DNA of 33,605 bases from assembly GCA_024693345.1 (NCBI GenBank), contig JAILLB010000033.1, positions 1-33,605 of the forward strand. Direction: 5' to 3'. The stretch comes from Clostridiales bacterium. Its GTDB lineage: Bacteria; Bacillota; Clostridia; Oscillospirales; CAG-272. The translations under genes were made by a program, and so were the position numbers. The notes under the pieces were generated by a model that did not search any database, was not told the DNA's origin, and saw nothing but the letters and a program-made list of their open reading frames with translations. Shown piece by piece: positions 15,491-23,971 of this stretch. Each line of letters opens with the position of its first letter. The stretch's first letter is position 1.

Positions 15491-16837
15491 TCATATAAAA
15501 CTTCTGTTGAAAAATGATTCTCTGCTCCTCTTGAACAGCATCGGTAAAGTGAAGAAAAGCATTTTGAAAATGATATCAGCCATCATACAGAACCACACTT
15601 CTCTCAGTCCCAGATGCCATACATTAATTACCAAATAGGTAAACACCACTCTTACACCCCACATAGAAATGATTTCCCCTATCATGGGATATCTGTTTTG
15701 GCCGAGTCCGTAGTATATTCCCTGCATGATAATCATGACGCCGAACAATGGTTCCGTAAACGCAATTAACCTAAGCATTTCTGCACTGAGTTTTGCCACT
15801 TCATCGCTTATGGTAAAGAATGACGCAAGCGGATCAGATATTAGGTACATTATTGCCCCTGTCACGGTCATGAAGATCAGCACCATTAAACTGCCCGACC
15901 GAACAACTTCTTCAAACTTCTTGTAGTTTCTCTCTCCAACAGCCATTCCTACCATTGTCTGAACGGCTATCTGAATGCCGAACCCTCCTACGTAGAACAG
16001 ACCTTCTGCAGTAATTGCTATGGAATGAGAAGCGAATATTGTTGTTCCCATTCCTGAAGAAACAAGACCGGAAAACACAACATGCGCCATCCTCGTTGCA
16101 ATGTGAGTCAGAAGCACCGGAAAGATAAGCCTCCAGCAAATGCGCATGGTAACCTTGTCATACCTGAGTTCTTTCATCGGATAATACAAGCATGCCTTTT
16201 TTCTGTATATAATGAAGATTGCAATGCCGGAGAATGTATGGGAAATTGCAGTGGCAATTGCGGCTCCCAGCACTCCGAGACCAAGTACGTAGATGAACAA
16301 ATAGTTTAATCCCACATTAAATATGTTCTGAGTAATAACAACGTACATTGTAGACTTTGTGTCACCTGTTGCCCTGATGGCATCACCCAGAATAATGGTT
16401 GCAGACCTGAACAACATCGGAATGCTTGTTATAGCAAAATATATAGACGCATCGTATCTTATATCTTCTGCAGCACCCATCCATACAGGTATAAACGGGC
16501 TTGCTCCAATGCTTATGGCACCAACTGCAATACCGAATATGAATGTAAGAATCAGCGACTGTTTTGACAATATGACTGTCTTTTTTCTGTCCTGACTTCC
16601 TATTGAACTTGCAATCAGTGTCATTACAGCTATGCTTGCAGCAAAAGATATGCTGTTAATCAGCCATGTAATTGTAGTTGTCAGACTAACTGAAGCAGTG
16701 GCATTTTCACCGAGCTGGCCAACCATTGCCGTATCGACATATTGCGTCAGCGTAATAAGCAGCTGTTCAATAACAACAGGTATTGACAACAAAATTAGGT
16801 TTTTGGTTGTTGAACCGTTCTTGAAATCTATTTTCAT
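15491..16837 (-). CDS. MATE family efflux transporter
   Basis: 448 aa with twelve predicted helices, the usual MATE size. It starts at ATG 16837 after GAGGAAAG. The first half has LSIPVVIEQLLITLTQYVDTAMVGQLGE, the conserved N-lobe entry of MATE/NorM-DinF proteins. The second lobe starts near FPVLLTHIATRMAHVVFSG. MATE proteins expel drugs, dyes or metabolites in exchange for Na+ or H+; the substrate is unknown. It is single-gene, convergent with the malY-type gene and divergent from the hydrolase at 16974. Confidence 0.93.
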   Translation of the reverse strand: MKIDFKNGSTTKNLILLSIPVVIEQLLITLTQYVDTAMVGQLGENATASVSLTTTITWLINSISFAASIAVMTLIASSIGSQDRKKTVILSKQSLILTFIFGIAVGAISIGASPFIPVWMGAAEDIRYDASIYFAITSIPMLFRSATIILGDAIRATGDTKSTMYVVITQNIFNVGLNYLFIYVLGLGVLGAAIATAISHTFSGIAIFIIYRKKACLYYPMKELRYDKVTMRICWRLIFPVLLTHIATRMAHVVFSGLVSSGMGTTIFASHSIAITAEGLFYVGGFGIQIAVQTMVGMAVGERNYKKFEEVVRSGSLMVLIFMTVTGAIMYLISDPLASFFTISDEVAKLSAEMLRLIAFTEPLFGVMIIMQGIYYGLGQNRYPMIGEIISMWGVRVVFTYLVINVWHLGLREVWFCMMADIIFKMLFFTLPMLFKRSRESFFNRSFI

Positions 16838-16870
16838 AATATAATCTTTCCTCGTAAATTACAGAATGAA

Positions 16871-16899
16871 ATTTTACCACATTTTTGTTAAATTATCGA
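16871..16899 (-). promoter_or_regulatory. Candidate promoter for the MATE gene
   Basis: On the minus strand: TCGATA (16894-16899), 17-bp spacer, TAAAAT (16871-16876), 33 bp before the ATG. Confidence 0.45.
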
Positions 16900-16907
16900 T
16901 ACTTTTA

Positions 16908-16936
16908 TTGCTATTGTGGCTTTTCGAATGTATAAT
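16908..16936 (+). promoter_or_regulatory. Promoter for the alpha/beta hydrolase
   Basis: TTGCTA (16908-16913), 17-bp spacer, perfect TATAAT (16931-16936), 37 bp before the ATG. Confidence 0.65.
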
Positions 16937-16973
16937 AACTCGGAAAACTTAAGAGAGAAGATTAATAGAAAAC

Positions 16974-17720
16974 ATGAGAACAGTTGATTCGATGGAATAT
17001 TGTCATCTTGATTTCAAAAGCAAGAATTATGATGACGGATATGATCTGCCCTACAGAGTGTATTATCCGAGCAGATTTAACAAGAACAAAAAGAAATATC
17101 CCTTGTTGTTTTTCCTCCATGGATACGGCGAATGTGGGGTGGAGAACGAAAAACAAATCAGAGTCTTGACTAAAGAAAACAGACTATTAGATATGGTTGT
17201 GGAGCATGATGACTGTGTCATAGTAGCACCTCAGTGTCCGCCCGATCCCGCCAAATACAACTGGGTTCCAATTAATAAAGTCTGGTCTACAGGATCAAGA
17301 GAACTGTCAGAATATCCTACCGTAACTTTGGAAGCTGCAACAGAACTGTTGTTCTCTTTCATAAACAACGAAAGAATAGATAAAACAAGAGTGTATCTGG
17401 CAGGAATATCCATGGGCGGATATGCAACATGGGAGATGCTGGCCAGATATCCGGATTTGTTTGCAGCAGCCATTCCTGTCTGCGGAAGCGGAATACCTAG
17501 TATGGCAGATAGACTCATCAACATTCCTATCTGGGCATTCCACGGAATGGAAGACGGCACTGTTCCTCCAAAAGGAACTCAAGATATGGAAGAAGCCATC
17601 AAAAAAGCCGGCGGAAAACTGATGAAAGCAACATATTTTAAAGGCGTTGGTCATAATGTGTGGCCAAATGCGTATGCAACTCCGGGTCTAGTCGATTGGA
17701 TGATGGAACAGAAGAAATGA
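16974..17720 (+). CDS. Alpha/beta hydrolase, prolyl-oligopeptidase / esterase-like (COG4099 type)
   Basis: 248 aa, no signal peptide, so cytoplasmic. It starts LPYRVYYPSRF, then PLLFFLHGYGECG (oxyanion-hole region). The nucleophile elbow is AGISMGGYATWEMLARYP (GxSxG, Ser about residue 145), the acid is likely in HGMEDGTVPP, and the His is in GVGHNVWPNAY. This is the full triad order of predicted peptidases/feruloyl-esterase-like hydrolases with a dienelactone-hydrolase fold. The substrate is open: short acyl or feruloyl esters are as likely as peptides. ATG 16974 is chosen over the internal ATG 16992; its ribosome site (GAGAGAAG) is weak and 13 nt away. A single gene, closed by a terminator. 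Confidence 0.8.
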   Translation: MRTVDSMEYCHLDFKSKNYDDGYDLPYRVYYPSRFNKNKKKYPLLFFLHGYGECGVENEKQIRVLTKENRLLDMVVEHDDCVIVAPQCPPDPAKYNWVPINKVWSTGSRELSEYPTVTLEAATELLFSFINNERIDKTRVYLAGISMGGYATWEMLARYPDLFAAAIPVCGSGIPSMADRLINIPIWAFHGMEDGTVPPKGTQDMEEAIKKAGGKLMKATYFKGVGHNVWPNAYATPGLVDWMMEQKK

Positions 17721-17730
17721 ATATTTGTAT

Positions 17731-17756
17731 AAAATGCACCTCACGGTGCATTTTTT
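17731..17756 (+). terminator. Rho-independent terminator
   Basis: AAAATGCACC (17731-17740) pairs with GGTGCATTTT (17745-17754) around TCAC, ending in six T. Confidence 0.88.
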
Positions 17757-17858
17757 GTATATTTATGCAATTGTTGTGCATGTTGACACTATTTTTTGTT
17801 TCTACGGATTTGTTGCGGTAAAGATATACAAAAAACGCAATACCATTCACTTTTTTAA

Positions 17859-17887
17859 TTGACCTCAAGTGTAAATGATGATATAAT
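17859..17887 (+). promoter_or_regulatory. Strong promoter for the second AI-2E gene
   Basis: TTGACC (17859-17864), 17-bp spacer, TATAAT (17882-17887), 35 bp before the ATG. The stretch 17757-17858 holds nothing else I can name. Confidence 0.8.
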
Positions 17888-17922
17888 TTCGTATATTAAT
17901 TAAACAAAAAGGAGGGCTAAGG

Positions 17923-19155
17923 ATGAAACTTGACAGAAATGATAAGTATTTTACTATTGCAGTGTACTCGCTTATAGTTGTACTCGCTTGTATAATTCTT
18001 GTTTTCCTATGCATAAATGATTCTCTTTCCTCCGCTTTGTCAAGAATAAGTGCAGCTCTGAGCCCTGTGGTTTACGGGTTGGTGTTTGCATATCTGTTCA
18101 AGCCTATAGTTGTCTTTTTGGATTCAAAGGTTTTGAAGTTCATCAAACCAATACGTATTAAGAGACTCATTTCCATCATAACAACATTTGTCTTTGTCTT
18201 GTCGCTGATTTCCCTGTTCTTGTGGATAATTGTTCCTCAGCTTATTTCAAGCGTGTCAGAACTACAGTCCATGCTCGGTGACTTTATAGGAAGAGCAAAC
18301 GAATGGATTGACAAAAACTCGGCTAACGCTTCGGACACTTTGAAATATGTTTTTTCACTGGCTTCCAACGCACTGAACAGTGTACTCGACACAATATCCA
18401 ATTACATCGGCAATTCACTTCCCGCAGTCGGTTCTTTCCTGTCAGCGGTTATAGTGGTACTGGGACAGTCTTCACTCGGATTTCTGTTCTCCGCTCTGTT
18501 CTTATTCTCATACGAATTCTTCGGACTCTCTGCCAAAAAGATATTGTTGAGCATTTTCAAACGCGAAAGATATGACAGAATTCTCAAAACATGTTCAAAG
18601 ATTGACACCAGTTTCGGCGGATATCTGAGAGGAGTCATCCTGAATGCAATTGCAGTCGGAATCGTAACATTTATATTCCTTGCAATATTCAATGTTCAAT
18701 ATGCACCGCTTCTCGGTCTTATCATGGGTGTCGCAAACATGATTCCTGCTTTCGGAGCAATCATCGGTGCTATTCCGGCGGGCCTTATAATTCTGGTATC
18801 TCAACCGGATAAATTGATATGGTTTATTATCATAGTGGTTGCGGTTCAACTGCTGGATGGAAATATCCTTGCACCGAAACTCATGGGAACAAACATAGGA
18901 TTATCTTCAGAACTTGTTCTTGTGGCCATCATACTTATGTCAGGCCTCTGGGGAATAACAGGAATGCTGCTTGGTGTGCCGATATTTGCAGTTGCATACT
19001 CCTTAATAGGAGACTGGGCGAGAAATCGCCTACAGAAAAAAGAATTGAGCACGGAGCTTCGGGATTACTGCTCCGAAGAGGATTACGAACTAATCTCTGA
19101 ATCTGCAAGATGTGCAGAAGAAAAAAAGTTAAAAAAGGCACAGTCAAAAACTTAA
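17923..19155 (+). CDS. AI-2E family transporter, second paralogue
   Basis: 410 aa; ATG 17923 after AAAGGAGGG. The same architecture as the 921-2231 gene: two start helices (KYFTIAVYSLIVVLACIILVF), an amphipathic middle with Ser/Asn-rich loop (about 115-160), then the conserved core APLLGLIMGVANMIPAFGAI, LIWFIIIVVAVQLLDGNILAPKLMG and SGLWGITGMLLGVPIFAVAYS. The tail (NRLQKKELSTELRDY) resembles the paralogue but is shorter. In TqsA/PerM relatives the family exports small solutes; the substrate here is unknown. It is 25 bp upstream of the TrpX-like gene and may share its transcript. Confidence 0.9.
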   Translation: MKLDRNDKYFTIAVYSLIVVLACIILVFLCINDSLSSALSRISAALSPVVYGLVFAYLFKPIVVFLDSKVLKFIKPIRIKRLISIITTFVFVLSLISLFLWIIVPQLISSVSELQSMLGDFIGRANEWIDKNSANASDTLKYVFSLASNALNSVLDTISNYIGNSLPAVGSFLSAVIVVLGQSSLGFLFSALFLFSYEFFGLSAKKILLSIFKRERYDRILKTCSKIDTSFGGYLRGVILNAIAVGIVTFIFLAIFNVQYAPLLGLIMGVANMIPAFGAIIGAIPAGLIILVSQPDKLIWFIIIVVAVQLLDGNILAPKLMGTNIGLSSELVLVAIILMSGLWGITGMLLGVPIFAVAYSLIGDWARNRLQKKELSTELRDYCSEEDYELISESARCAEEKKLKKAQSKT

Positions 19156-19180
19156 ATTTTGAATAACGGAGACTACGATT

Positions 19181-20200
19181 ATGAAAAAGATTTTAGCTAT
19201 TGTATTAACTTTTGTATTTATTTTTGGTTTTGTATCATGCTCAACAGGCAACAATGATGTTAAGACATATAAAGTAGGTATTTGTAATTATGTCGATGAT
19301 GCTTCGCTGAATCAGATTGTCGCAAATATCAGATCACAGCTCGACAAGATTGCATCTGAAAAAGGCGTAAAATTTGAAATCAAATATGACAACTGCAACG
19401 CGGATGCAAGTGTTCTCAACCAGATTATCGCAAACTTTATTGCAGATAAAGTAGACATCATGATTGGTGTTGCAACTCCTGTTGCCATGGCAATGCAGGC
19501 TGCAACGGAAGACAACAAGATACCTGTAGTATTTGCTGCAGTTTCTGATCCATTGTCAGTCAGCCTTGTAAACACTCTTGAAGCTCCGGGTGCAAACATC
19601 ACAGGAACATCAGACTTTTTGAACACTGAAGCACTTCTCAACTGTCTGGTTGCCGTAAATCCGGGCATCAAAAAAGTCGGACTTCTTTATGACATCGGCC
19701 AGGATGCCTCAACAACTCCTATAGCAGCTGCAAAGACATTCTTCGCAAGCAAAGGCATTACTGTCGTTGAACGTACCGGAACAAACGTAAGTGAAATATC
19801 ACTTGCAGCTGACGCTCTTATTGCTGAAGGCGTTGAAGCAGTATTTACACCAACAGATAATACTGTTATGACAGCAGAATTGTCAATTTACGAGAAATTC
19901 GCAAATGCAAAGATTCCGCACTACTGCGGTGCTGACTCATTTGCACTCAACGGAGCATTCTGCGGTTATGGTGTAGATTATGCAAACCTCGGAGTTGAAA
20001 CTGCAAATATGGTTGCAGACATTCTCGTCAACGGAAGCAAACCCGAAACAACAGCCGTAAAGACATTTGACAACGGCACAGCAACAATCAACACAGAAAT
20101 CTGTGAACAACTGGGCTTGGATTTTGAAGCAGTAAAGACAGCAATCACTCCTTACTGCATCAAGATTGAGACAATTAAGACAGCAGAAAACTTTGATTAA
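19181..20200 (+). CDS. ABC importer substrate-binding lipoprotein, TrpX-like (COG2984)
   Basis: 339 aa. A lipoprotein signal (MKKILAIVLTFVFIFGFVSC) gives a lipidated Cys20, so the protein sits on the outer face of the membrane. The mature part is a type I binding protein: KTYKVGICNYVDDASLNQIV at the start, IMIGVATPVAMAMQAAT, VFAAVSDPLS, GVEAVFTPTDNT and FCGYGVDYANLGVETANMVADIL are the recurring motifs of the ABC_sub_bind family. In streptococci this system (TrpXYZ) is linked to tryptophan/tyrosine uptake; aromatic amino acids are therefore the best guess, not shown here. It is the first gene of the importer set. A small hairpin in the gap to the permease may protect this mRNA and raise its level over the others. 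Confidence 0.88.
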   Translation: MKKILAIVLTFVFIFGFVSCSTGNNDVKTYKVGICNYVDDASLNQIVANIRSQLDKIASEKGVKFEIKYDNCNADASVLNQIIANFIADKVDIMIGVATPVAMAMQAATEDNKIPVVFAAVSDPLSVSLVNTLEAPGANITGTSDFLNTEALLNCLVAVNPGIKKVGLLYDIGQDASTTPIAAAKTFFASKGITVVERTGTNVSEISLAADALIAEGVEAVFTPTDNTVMTAELSIYEKFANAKIPHYCGADSFALNGAFCGYGVDYANLGVETANMVADILVNGSKPETTAVKTFDNGTATINTEICEQLGLDFEAVKTAITPYCIKIETIKTAENFD

Positions 20201-20208
20201 ACTATAAT

Positions 20209-20229
20209 ATGCCACCCTTGAGGTGGCAT
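20209..20229 (+). other. Intercistronic hairpin between binding protein and permease
   Basis: ATGCCACC (20209-20216) pairs with GGTGGCAT (20222-20229) with a 5-nt loop and only a weak T-run. This is the usual position for partial termination or 3'-end protection that makes more binding protein than permease. Confidence 0.65.
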
Positions 20230-20258
20230 TGTGATTTTACAGATATTTAAGGATTTTT

Positions 20259-21194
20259 ATGGGATTAGATACAATTTTGATGCTTGTTCAGACCGCTCTT
20301 GAACTCGGCCTGATCACATCGCTTACCGTATTGGCATTGTTTCTCAGTTATTCAATGCTGAATGTGTGCGATTTGTCCACGGATGGCTGTTTCACTCTTG
20401 GAGCATCGGTCGGTGCTGTAGTCGCCATGTCCGGACATCCTATCCTGGCTATATTTGCAGCCATCGGAGCAGGACTTTTATCCGGATTTATAACCGCATT
20501 TTTGCAGACGAAAATGGGAATCAACAGCCTTCTCGCCGGAATCATTGTCAACACCGGTCTATACTCAATAAATATAGCAATAATGGGCAACACCGCATTG
20601 CTTAACATGAACAAAACCGAAACTGTTTTCACAATGATGAAATCGGCACTTGAAAACACCATTTTCAAAGATCAGTATAAACTCTTTGTAATACTTATTG
20701 CCGTTATAATTGTTCTTGTAGTGCTTGTATTGTTCCTCAAGACAAAAGCAGGACTTGCAATAAGAGCAACAGGCAACAATCCTACAATGGTCAGATCTTC
20801 TTCTTTGAACACTGTTGTGACAACAATTATAGGCCTGAGTATTGCTGGCTCCATCACTGCCCTCTCGGGATGCCTTATGGCTCAGTCACAGAAATCCATG
20901 GACATAAACATAGGAACAGGCATTCTTACAATTGCCCTCGCTTCCCTGCTCATAGGAAGAACAATTACAGGAAAGAGAGGCCTCTGGACAAGAGCTATAG
21001 GCTCAGTCCTCGGTGCGTTCATATTCAGACTCGTATATACAATTGCGCTCAGATTGAATATGCCGGCATTTTTGCTGAAGCTTGTTTCTGCAGTTATTGT
21101 TATTCTGGCAATTTCCATCCCGTACTTCATACAGCACTCGGATGAAATAAAGAGAAAACTCTCTTACAGATTTGGAAAGAAGGGAGTGAATTGA
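20259..21194 (+). CDS. ABC importer permease, TrpY-like (COG4120)
   Basis: 311 aa, about nine hydrophobic helices, BPD_transp_2 type. ATG 20259 follows AAGGA. Diagnostic stretches are LSYSMLNVCDLSTDGCFTLGA near the start, MGINSLLAGIIVNTGLYSINIA, and GLAIRATGNNPTMVRS, the cytoplasmic coupling loop that contacts the ATPase. It forms the membrane channel for the substrate delivered by the 19181 lipoprotein. The next gene starts 2 nt after its stop. Confidence 0.9.
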   Translation: MGLDTILMLVQTALELGLITSLTVLALFLSYSMLNVCDLSTDGCFTLGASVGAVVAMSGHPILAIFAAIGAGLLSGFITAFLQTKMGINSLLAGIIVNTGLYSINIAIMGNTALLNMNKTETVFTMMKSALENTIFKDQYKLFVILIAVIIVLVVLVLFLKTKAGLAIRATGNNPTMVRSSSLNTVVTTIIGLSIAGSITALSGCLMAQSQKSMDINIGTGILTIALASLLIGRTITGKRGLWTRAIGSVLGAFIFRLVYTIALRLNMPAFLLKLVSAVIVILAISIPYFIQHSDEIKRKLSYRFGKKGVN

Positions 21195-21195
21195 C

Positions 21196-21981
21196 ATGCT
21201 TGAGCTTAAAGATGTTACCGTTGTACTTAGCAGAAGTACAATCAACGAAAAAAAGGTGTTTGACAACCTCTCTCTCACCATTAATGACGGAGATTTTGTC
21301 ACTATAATAGGTTCCAACGGAGCAGGAAAATCCACTCTGTTCAATACCATTTGCGGAAATGTACCAACCATGTCCGGTTCTGTAATTCTCGACGGAGAAG
21401 ACATTACTTATCTTCCCGAACATAAGAGAGCAAGAAAAATAGGAAGACTTTTCCAGGACCCAAACAGCGGAACGGCTCCGGATATGAGTATTGAAGAAAA
21501 CCTGTTTTTGGCATCCGGAAGAGGTCATTGGCTTTCAGGAATAAAGAAAGTGGACAGAGAGTATTTCAAAGAACAATTATCTACTCTTGGCATGGGGCTT
21601 GAAGACAAGCTGAGCAGACCGGTAAAACTCTTGTCTGGCGGACAGAGGCAGGCTGTAACTCTTTTGATGGCTACGATGTCAAAACCAAGCCTGTTGCTTC
21701 TTGATGAACACACTGCTGCTCTTGATCCGAAGACTGCAGATATCGTCCTTGACATGACAAACAAAATTGTCACCGAAAACAAGATAACTTGCCTGATGAT
21801 TACTCACAACATGCAGTCTGCTCTCGATTTCGGAAACAGGACATTAATGATGCAGAACGGCAACATCATTTTTGACACAAGAGATGATGAAAGAGCAAAA
21901 CTTACAGTAAATGATTTACTCGTAAAATTCAAAGAGAATTCCGGAAAAGAATTCACAAACGATCGTGCTCTGTTGAGCTGA
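21196..21981 (+). CDS. ABC importer ATP-binding protein, TrpZ-like (COG1101)
   Basis: 261 aa; ATG 21196 after AGGGAGTG, one base beyond the permease stop, so translation is likely coupled. All ABC ATPase motifs are intact: Walker A GSNGAGKST, Q-loop LFQDPN, signature LLSGGQRQAV, Walker B LLLLDEH followed by D-loop AALDP, and H-loop ITHNM. It drives the importer with the two preceding proteins. GTAPDMSIEENL after the Q-loop is typical of this subfamily. Confidence 0.94.
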   Translation: MLELKDVTVVLSRSTINEKKVFDNLSLTINDGDFVTIIGSNGAGKSTLFNTICGNVPTMSGSVILDGEDITYLPEHKRARKIGRLFQDPNSGTAPDMSIEENLFLASGRGHWLSGIKKVDREYFKEQLSTLGMGLEDKLSRPVKLLSGGQRQAVTLLMATMSKPSLLLLDEHTAALDPKTADIVLDMTNKIVTENKITCLMITHNMQSALDFGNRTLMMQNGNIIFDTRDDERAKLTVNDLLVKFKENSGKEFTNDRALLS

Positions 21982-22010
21982 CAATTAATTACTAATTTTT
22001 GGGGGTTAAT

Positions 22011-22625
22011 ATGAAAAACACAATTAAAGCCATATTATGTTTTGCGCTCGCATTGCTATTTGTTTTTACTGCAGTTTCATGTTCAAATGGTAATGAAACA
22101 GCAGTACCGGAACAAGGCACAATTGACGTAGAAAAAAGAACATACGAAAACAAATCCATCGGTCTGGGCTTACGTCTCAAGGAAGGCTGGACAATAAAAT
22201 CGACAGAAGAATTGCAGACTGAAGTTAACAAATTGAATTTTGATGAATCTTTAAAGACCGCGGATGTAATTTACGACTTCTATGCTGTAAATGATAAAAG
22301 CGACAATGTAATCATTCTGTTCGACAATACGAAGAAAAACAACAATCGAGTTATTGGCGAAAAAGAATACATGGAAAGTTACATGAGCAGTTTGGAATCA
22401 ACTCTTGCAGGTAATGGAATCACTCTGACAAAAGTCGAAGAATTGAGCCTGAAAATTGACAAAAACGATTACAAGGCAAGTTATATCGAGGCAACTAGTA
22501 ACGGCGAGGTTATTTATCAATACTTGCTGATTAAACAAATTGGTGAGTTCATGACTTGTATCACTATCACTGCTCACAGTGTTAACGATTTGAACAGCAT
22601 CTTTTACTGCTTCTATTCTTTGTAA
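22011..22625 (+). CDS. Small lipoprotein of unknown function
   Basis: 204 aa from ATG 22011, where GGGGGT gives a ribosome site; the track start four codons upstream is not needed. A lipoprotein signal (FALALLFVFTAVSC, then SNGNE) is followed by about 180 residues of one mixed alpha/beta domain: SIGLGLRLKEGWTIKS, VIYDFYAVND, YMESYMSSLESTLAGNGI, YIEATSNGEVIYQYLLIK and a C-terminal FMTCITITAH. The pattern resembles PsbP/DUF-type lipoproteins of Clostridia, but I cannot assign a family. It sits 29 bp after the importer ATPase and may be an accessory of it, or an unrelated lipoprotein. It ends before the T-box promoter. Confidence 0.75.
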   Translation: MKNTIKAILCFALALLFVFTAVSCSNGNETAVPEQGTIDVEKRTYENKSIGLGLRLKEGWTIKSTEELQTEVNKLNFDESLKTADVIYDFYAVNDKSDNVIILFDNTKKNNNRVIGEKEYMESYMSSLESTLAGNGITLTKVEELSLKIDKNDYKASYIEATSNGEVIYQYLLIKQIGEFMTCITITAHSVNDLNSIFYCFYSL

Positions 22626-22642
22626 TTCTTGCTCACAATCAG

Positions 22643-22671
22643 TTGCTTTACAAGTACCACTATGATATAAT
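22643..22671 (+). promoter_or_regulatory. Promoter of the pheST T-box transcript
   Basis: TTGCTT (22643-22648), 17-bp spacer, extended TGA-TATAAT (-10 at 22666-22671). The start should lie near 22678, shortly before T-box stem I. Confidence 0.7.
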
Positions 22672-22691
22672 ACTTATGCATATATAAAAGT

Positions 22692-22915
22692 TATGACGAA
22701 GCGGCATTGCAATGTTCATTTCACAGAGAAATCCGAGATGGCTGAGAGCGGATTATTGGATTGCAAATTCGCCTTTCACTTCCGAGCTTCTTTTGTCATA
22801 AGCAAAAGACGTTAACCCGCGTTAAGGGATAAGAGTGCCCACGAAAGTGGGAAATCGGGTGGTACCGCGGAGTTCTTTGCCTTCGTCCCAATTTGTGGGC
22901 GAAGGTTATTTTTTT
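22692..22915 (+). promoter_or_regulatory. T-box leader (probable Phe specifier)
   Basis: Stem I closes with TATGAC-GAAGC (22692-22702) against GCTTC (22786-22790) and GTCATA (22795-22800). A TTC triplet at 22775-22777, followed by A, lies where the specifier loop is expected and fits phenylalanine. The T-box core CGGGTGGTACCGCGG (22856-22870) is canonical and belongs to the antiterminator that binds uncharged tRNA. The competing terminator is CCTTCG-T-CCCA / TGGG-CGAAGG (22880-22905), followed by a T-run to 22915. Uncharged tRNA-Phe should therefore allow pheS-pheT transcription. Confidence 0.95.
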
Positions 22916-22935
22916 CAATAAAGGAGATATTTGTT

Positions 22936-23952
22936 TTGGATATCAAAGAACAACTTGAGCAGATCAAAAAGAATGCATTGGATATGCTCAACAGTGACAG
23001 CGATCTTGAATCGATAAGAGTTAAATTCCTGGGCAAGAAGGGCGAATTGACAGCCGTTCTCCGCAGCATGGGACAGGTCTCCCCTGAGGACAGACCTCTT
23101 GTTGGCAAGCATGTCAACGAAGTGCGCGAAGCAATTGAACAGGCAATTGAAAACAAAAAATCCAGTTTCATGGAAAAAGCAATGCAGGCAAAATTGAAAG
23201 CTGAGACAATAGATGTCACGGAACCCGGAAAGAAACCGGAAATCGGACACAGACATCCTATCGCTCAGACTGAAGAAATGCTTGTTGACATATTTGTCGG
23301 AATGGGGTTCAGTGTTGTTGAAGGTCCTGAAATCGAGTACGATTACTACAACTTCGAAGCATTGAACCTTCCAAAGAATCACCCTGCACGCGATACGCAG
23401 GACACTTTCTATATTACAGATAACATTCTTCTCCGTTCCCAGACTTCACCTGTACAGGTAAGAACGATGGAGAACACAAAGCCTCCGATCAGAATCATTT
23501 CTCCCGGAAGAGTTTACAGAGCTGACCCAGCGGATGCGACACACTCACCTATATTCCATCAGATGGAAGGTCTTGTTGTAGACAAGGGCATAACAATGGG
23601 AGACCTTAAAGGAGTTCTCGAACTTTTCGCAAAAAAGGTATTCGGCGAAAACACAAAGATAAGATTCCGTCCTCACCACTTCCCGTTCACAGAACCCTCA
23701 GCAGAAGTTGACGTTTCATGCTGGGAATGCGGCGGAAAAGGATGCAGAGTTTGTAAGGGCGAAGGATGGGTTGAAATACTCGGAGCCGGAATGGTTCACC
23801 CGTTCGTATTAAGAAACTGCGGAATAGATCCTGATGTATACAGCGGCTTTGCTTTCGGAATGGGAATTGAAAGAATTGCCCTCAGCAGATTCGGAATTGA
23901 TGACTTGAGACTGTTCTACGAAAACGATGAACGTTTCCTGAAACAATTCTGA
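22936..23952 (+). CDS. pheS: Phenylalanine--tRNA ligase alpha subunit
   Basis: 338 aa, normal size. It starts at TTG 22936, with AAGGAGAT 7 nt upstream. The first 90 residues are the coiled-coil arm that contacts tRNA ([21 protein letters not shown]). The catalytic class II core follows with [17 protein letters not shown], motif 2 [19 protein letters not shown], the Cys-rich insert [17 protein letters not shown] common in Firmicutes PheS, and motif 3 [18 protein letters not shown]. With PheT it forms the alpha2-beta2 enzyme that charges tRNA-Phe. pheT starts 19 bp later. Confidence 0.98.
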   Translation: MDIKEQLEQIKKNALDMLNSDSDLESIRVKFLGKKGELTAVLRSMGQVSPEDRPLVGKHVNEVREAIEQAIENKKSSFMEKAMQAKLKAETIDVTEPGKKPEIGHRHPIAQTEEMLVDIFVGMGFSVVEGPEIEYDYYNFEALNLPKNHPARDTQDTFYITDNILLRSQTSPVQVRTMENTKPPIRIISPGRVYRADPADATHSPIFHQMEGLVVDKGITMGDLKGVLELFAKKVFGENTKIRFRPHHFPFTEPSAEVDVSCWECGGKGCRVCKGEGWVEILGAGMVHPFVLRNCGIDPDVYSGFAFGMGIERIALSRFGIDDLRLFYENDERFLKQF

Positions 23953-23971
23953 TTAAAGGAGGATTCAGTAT

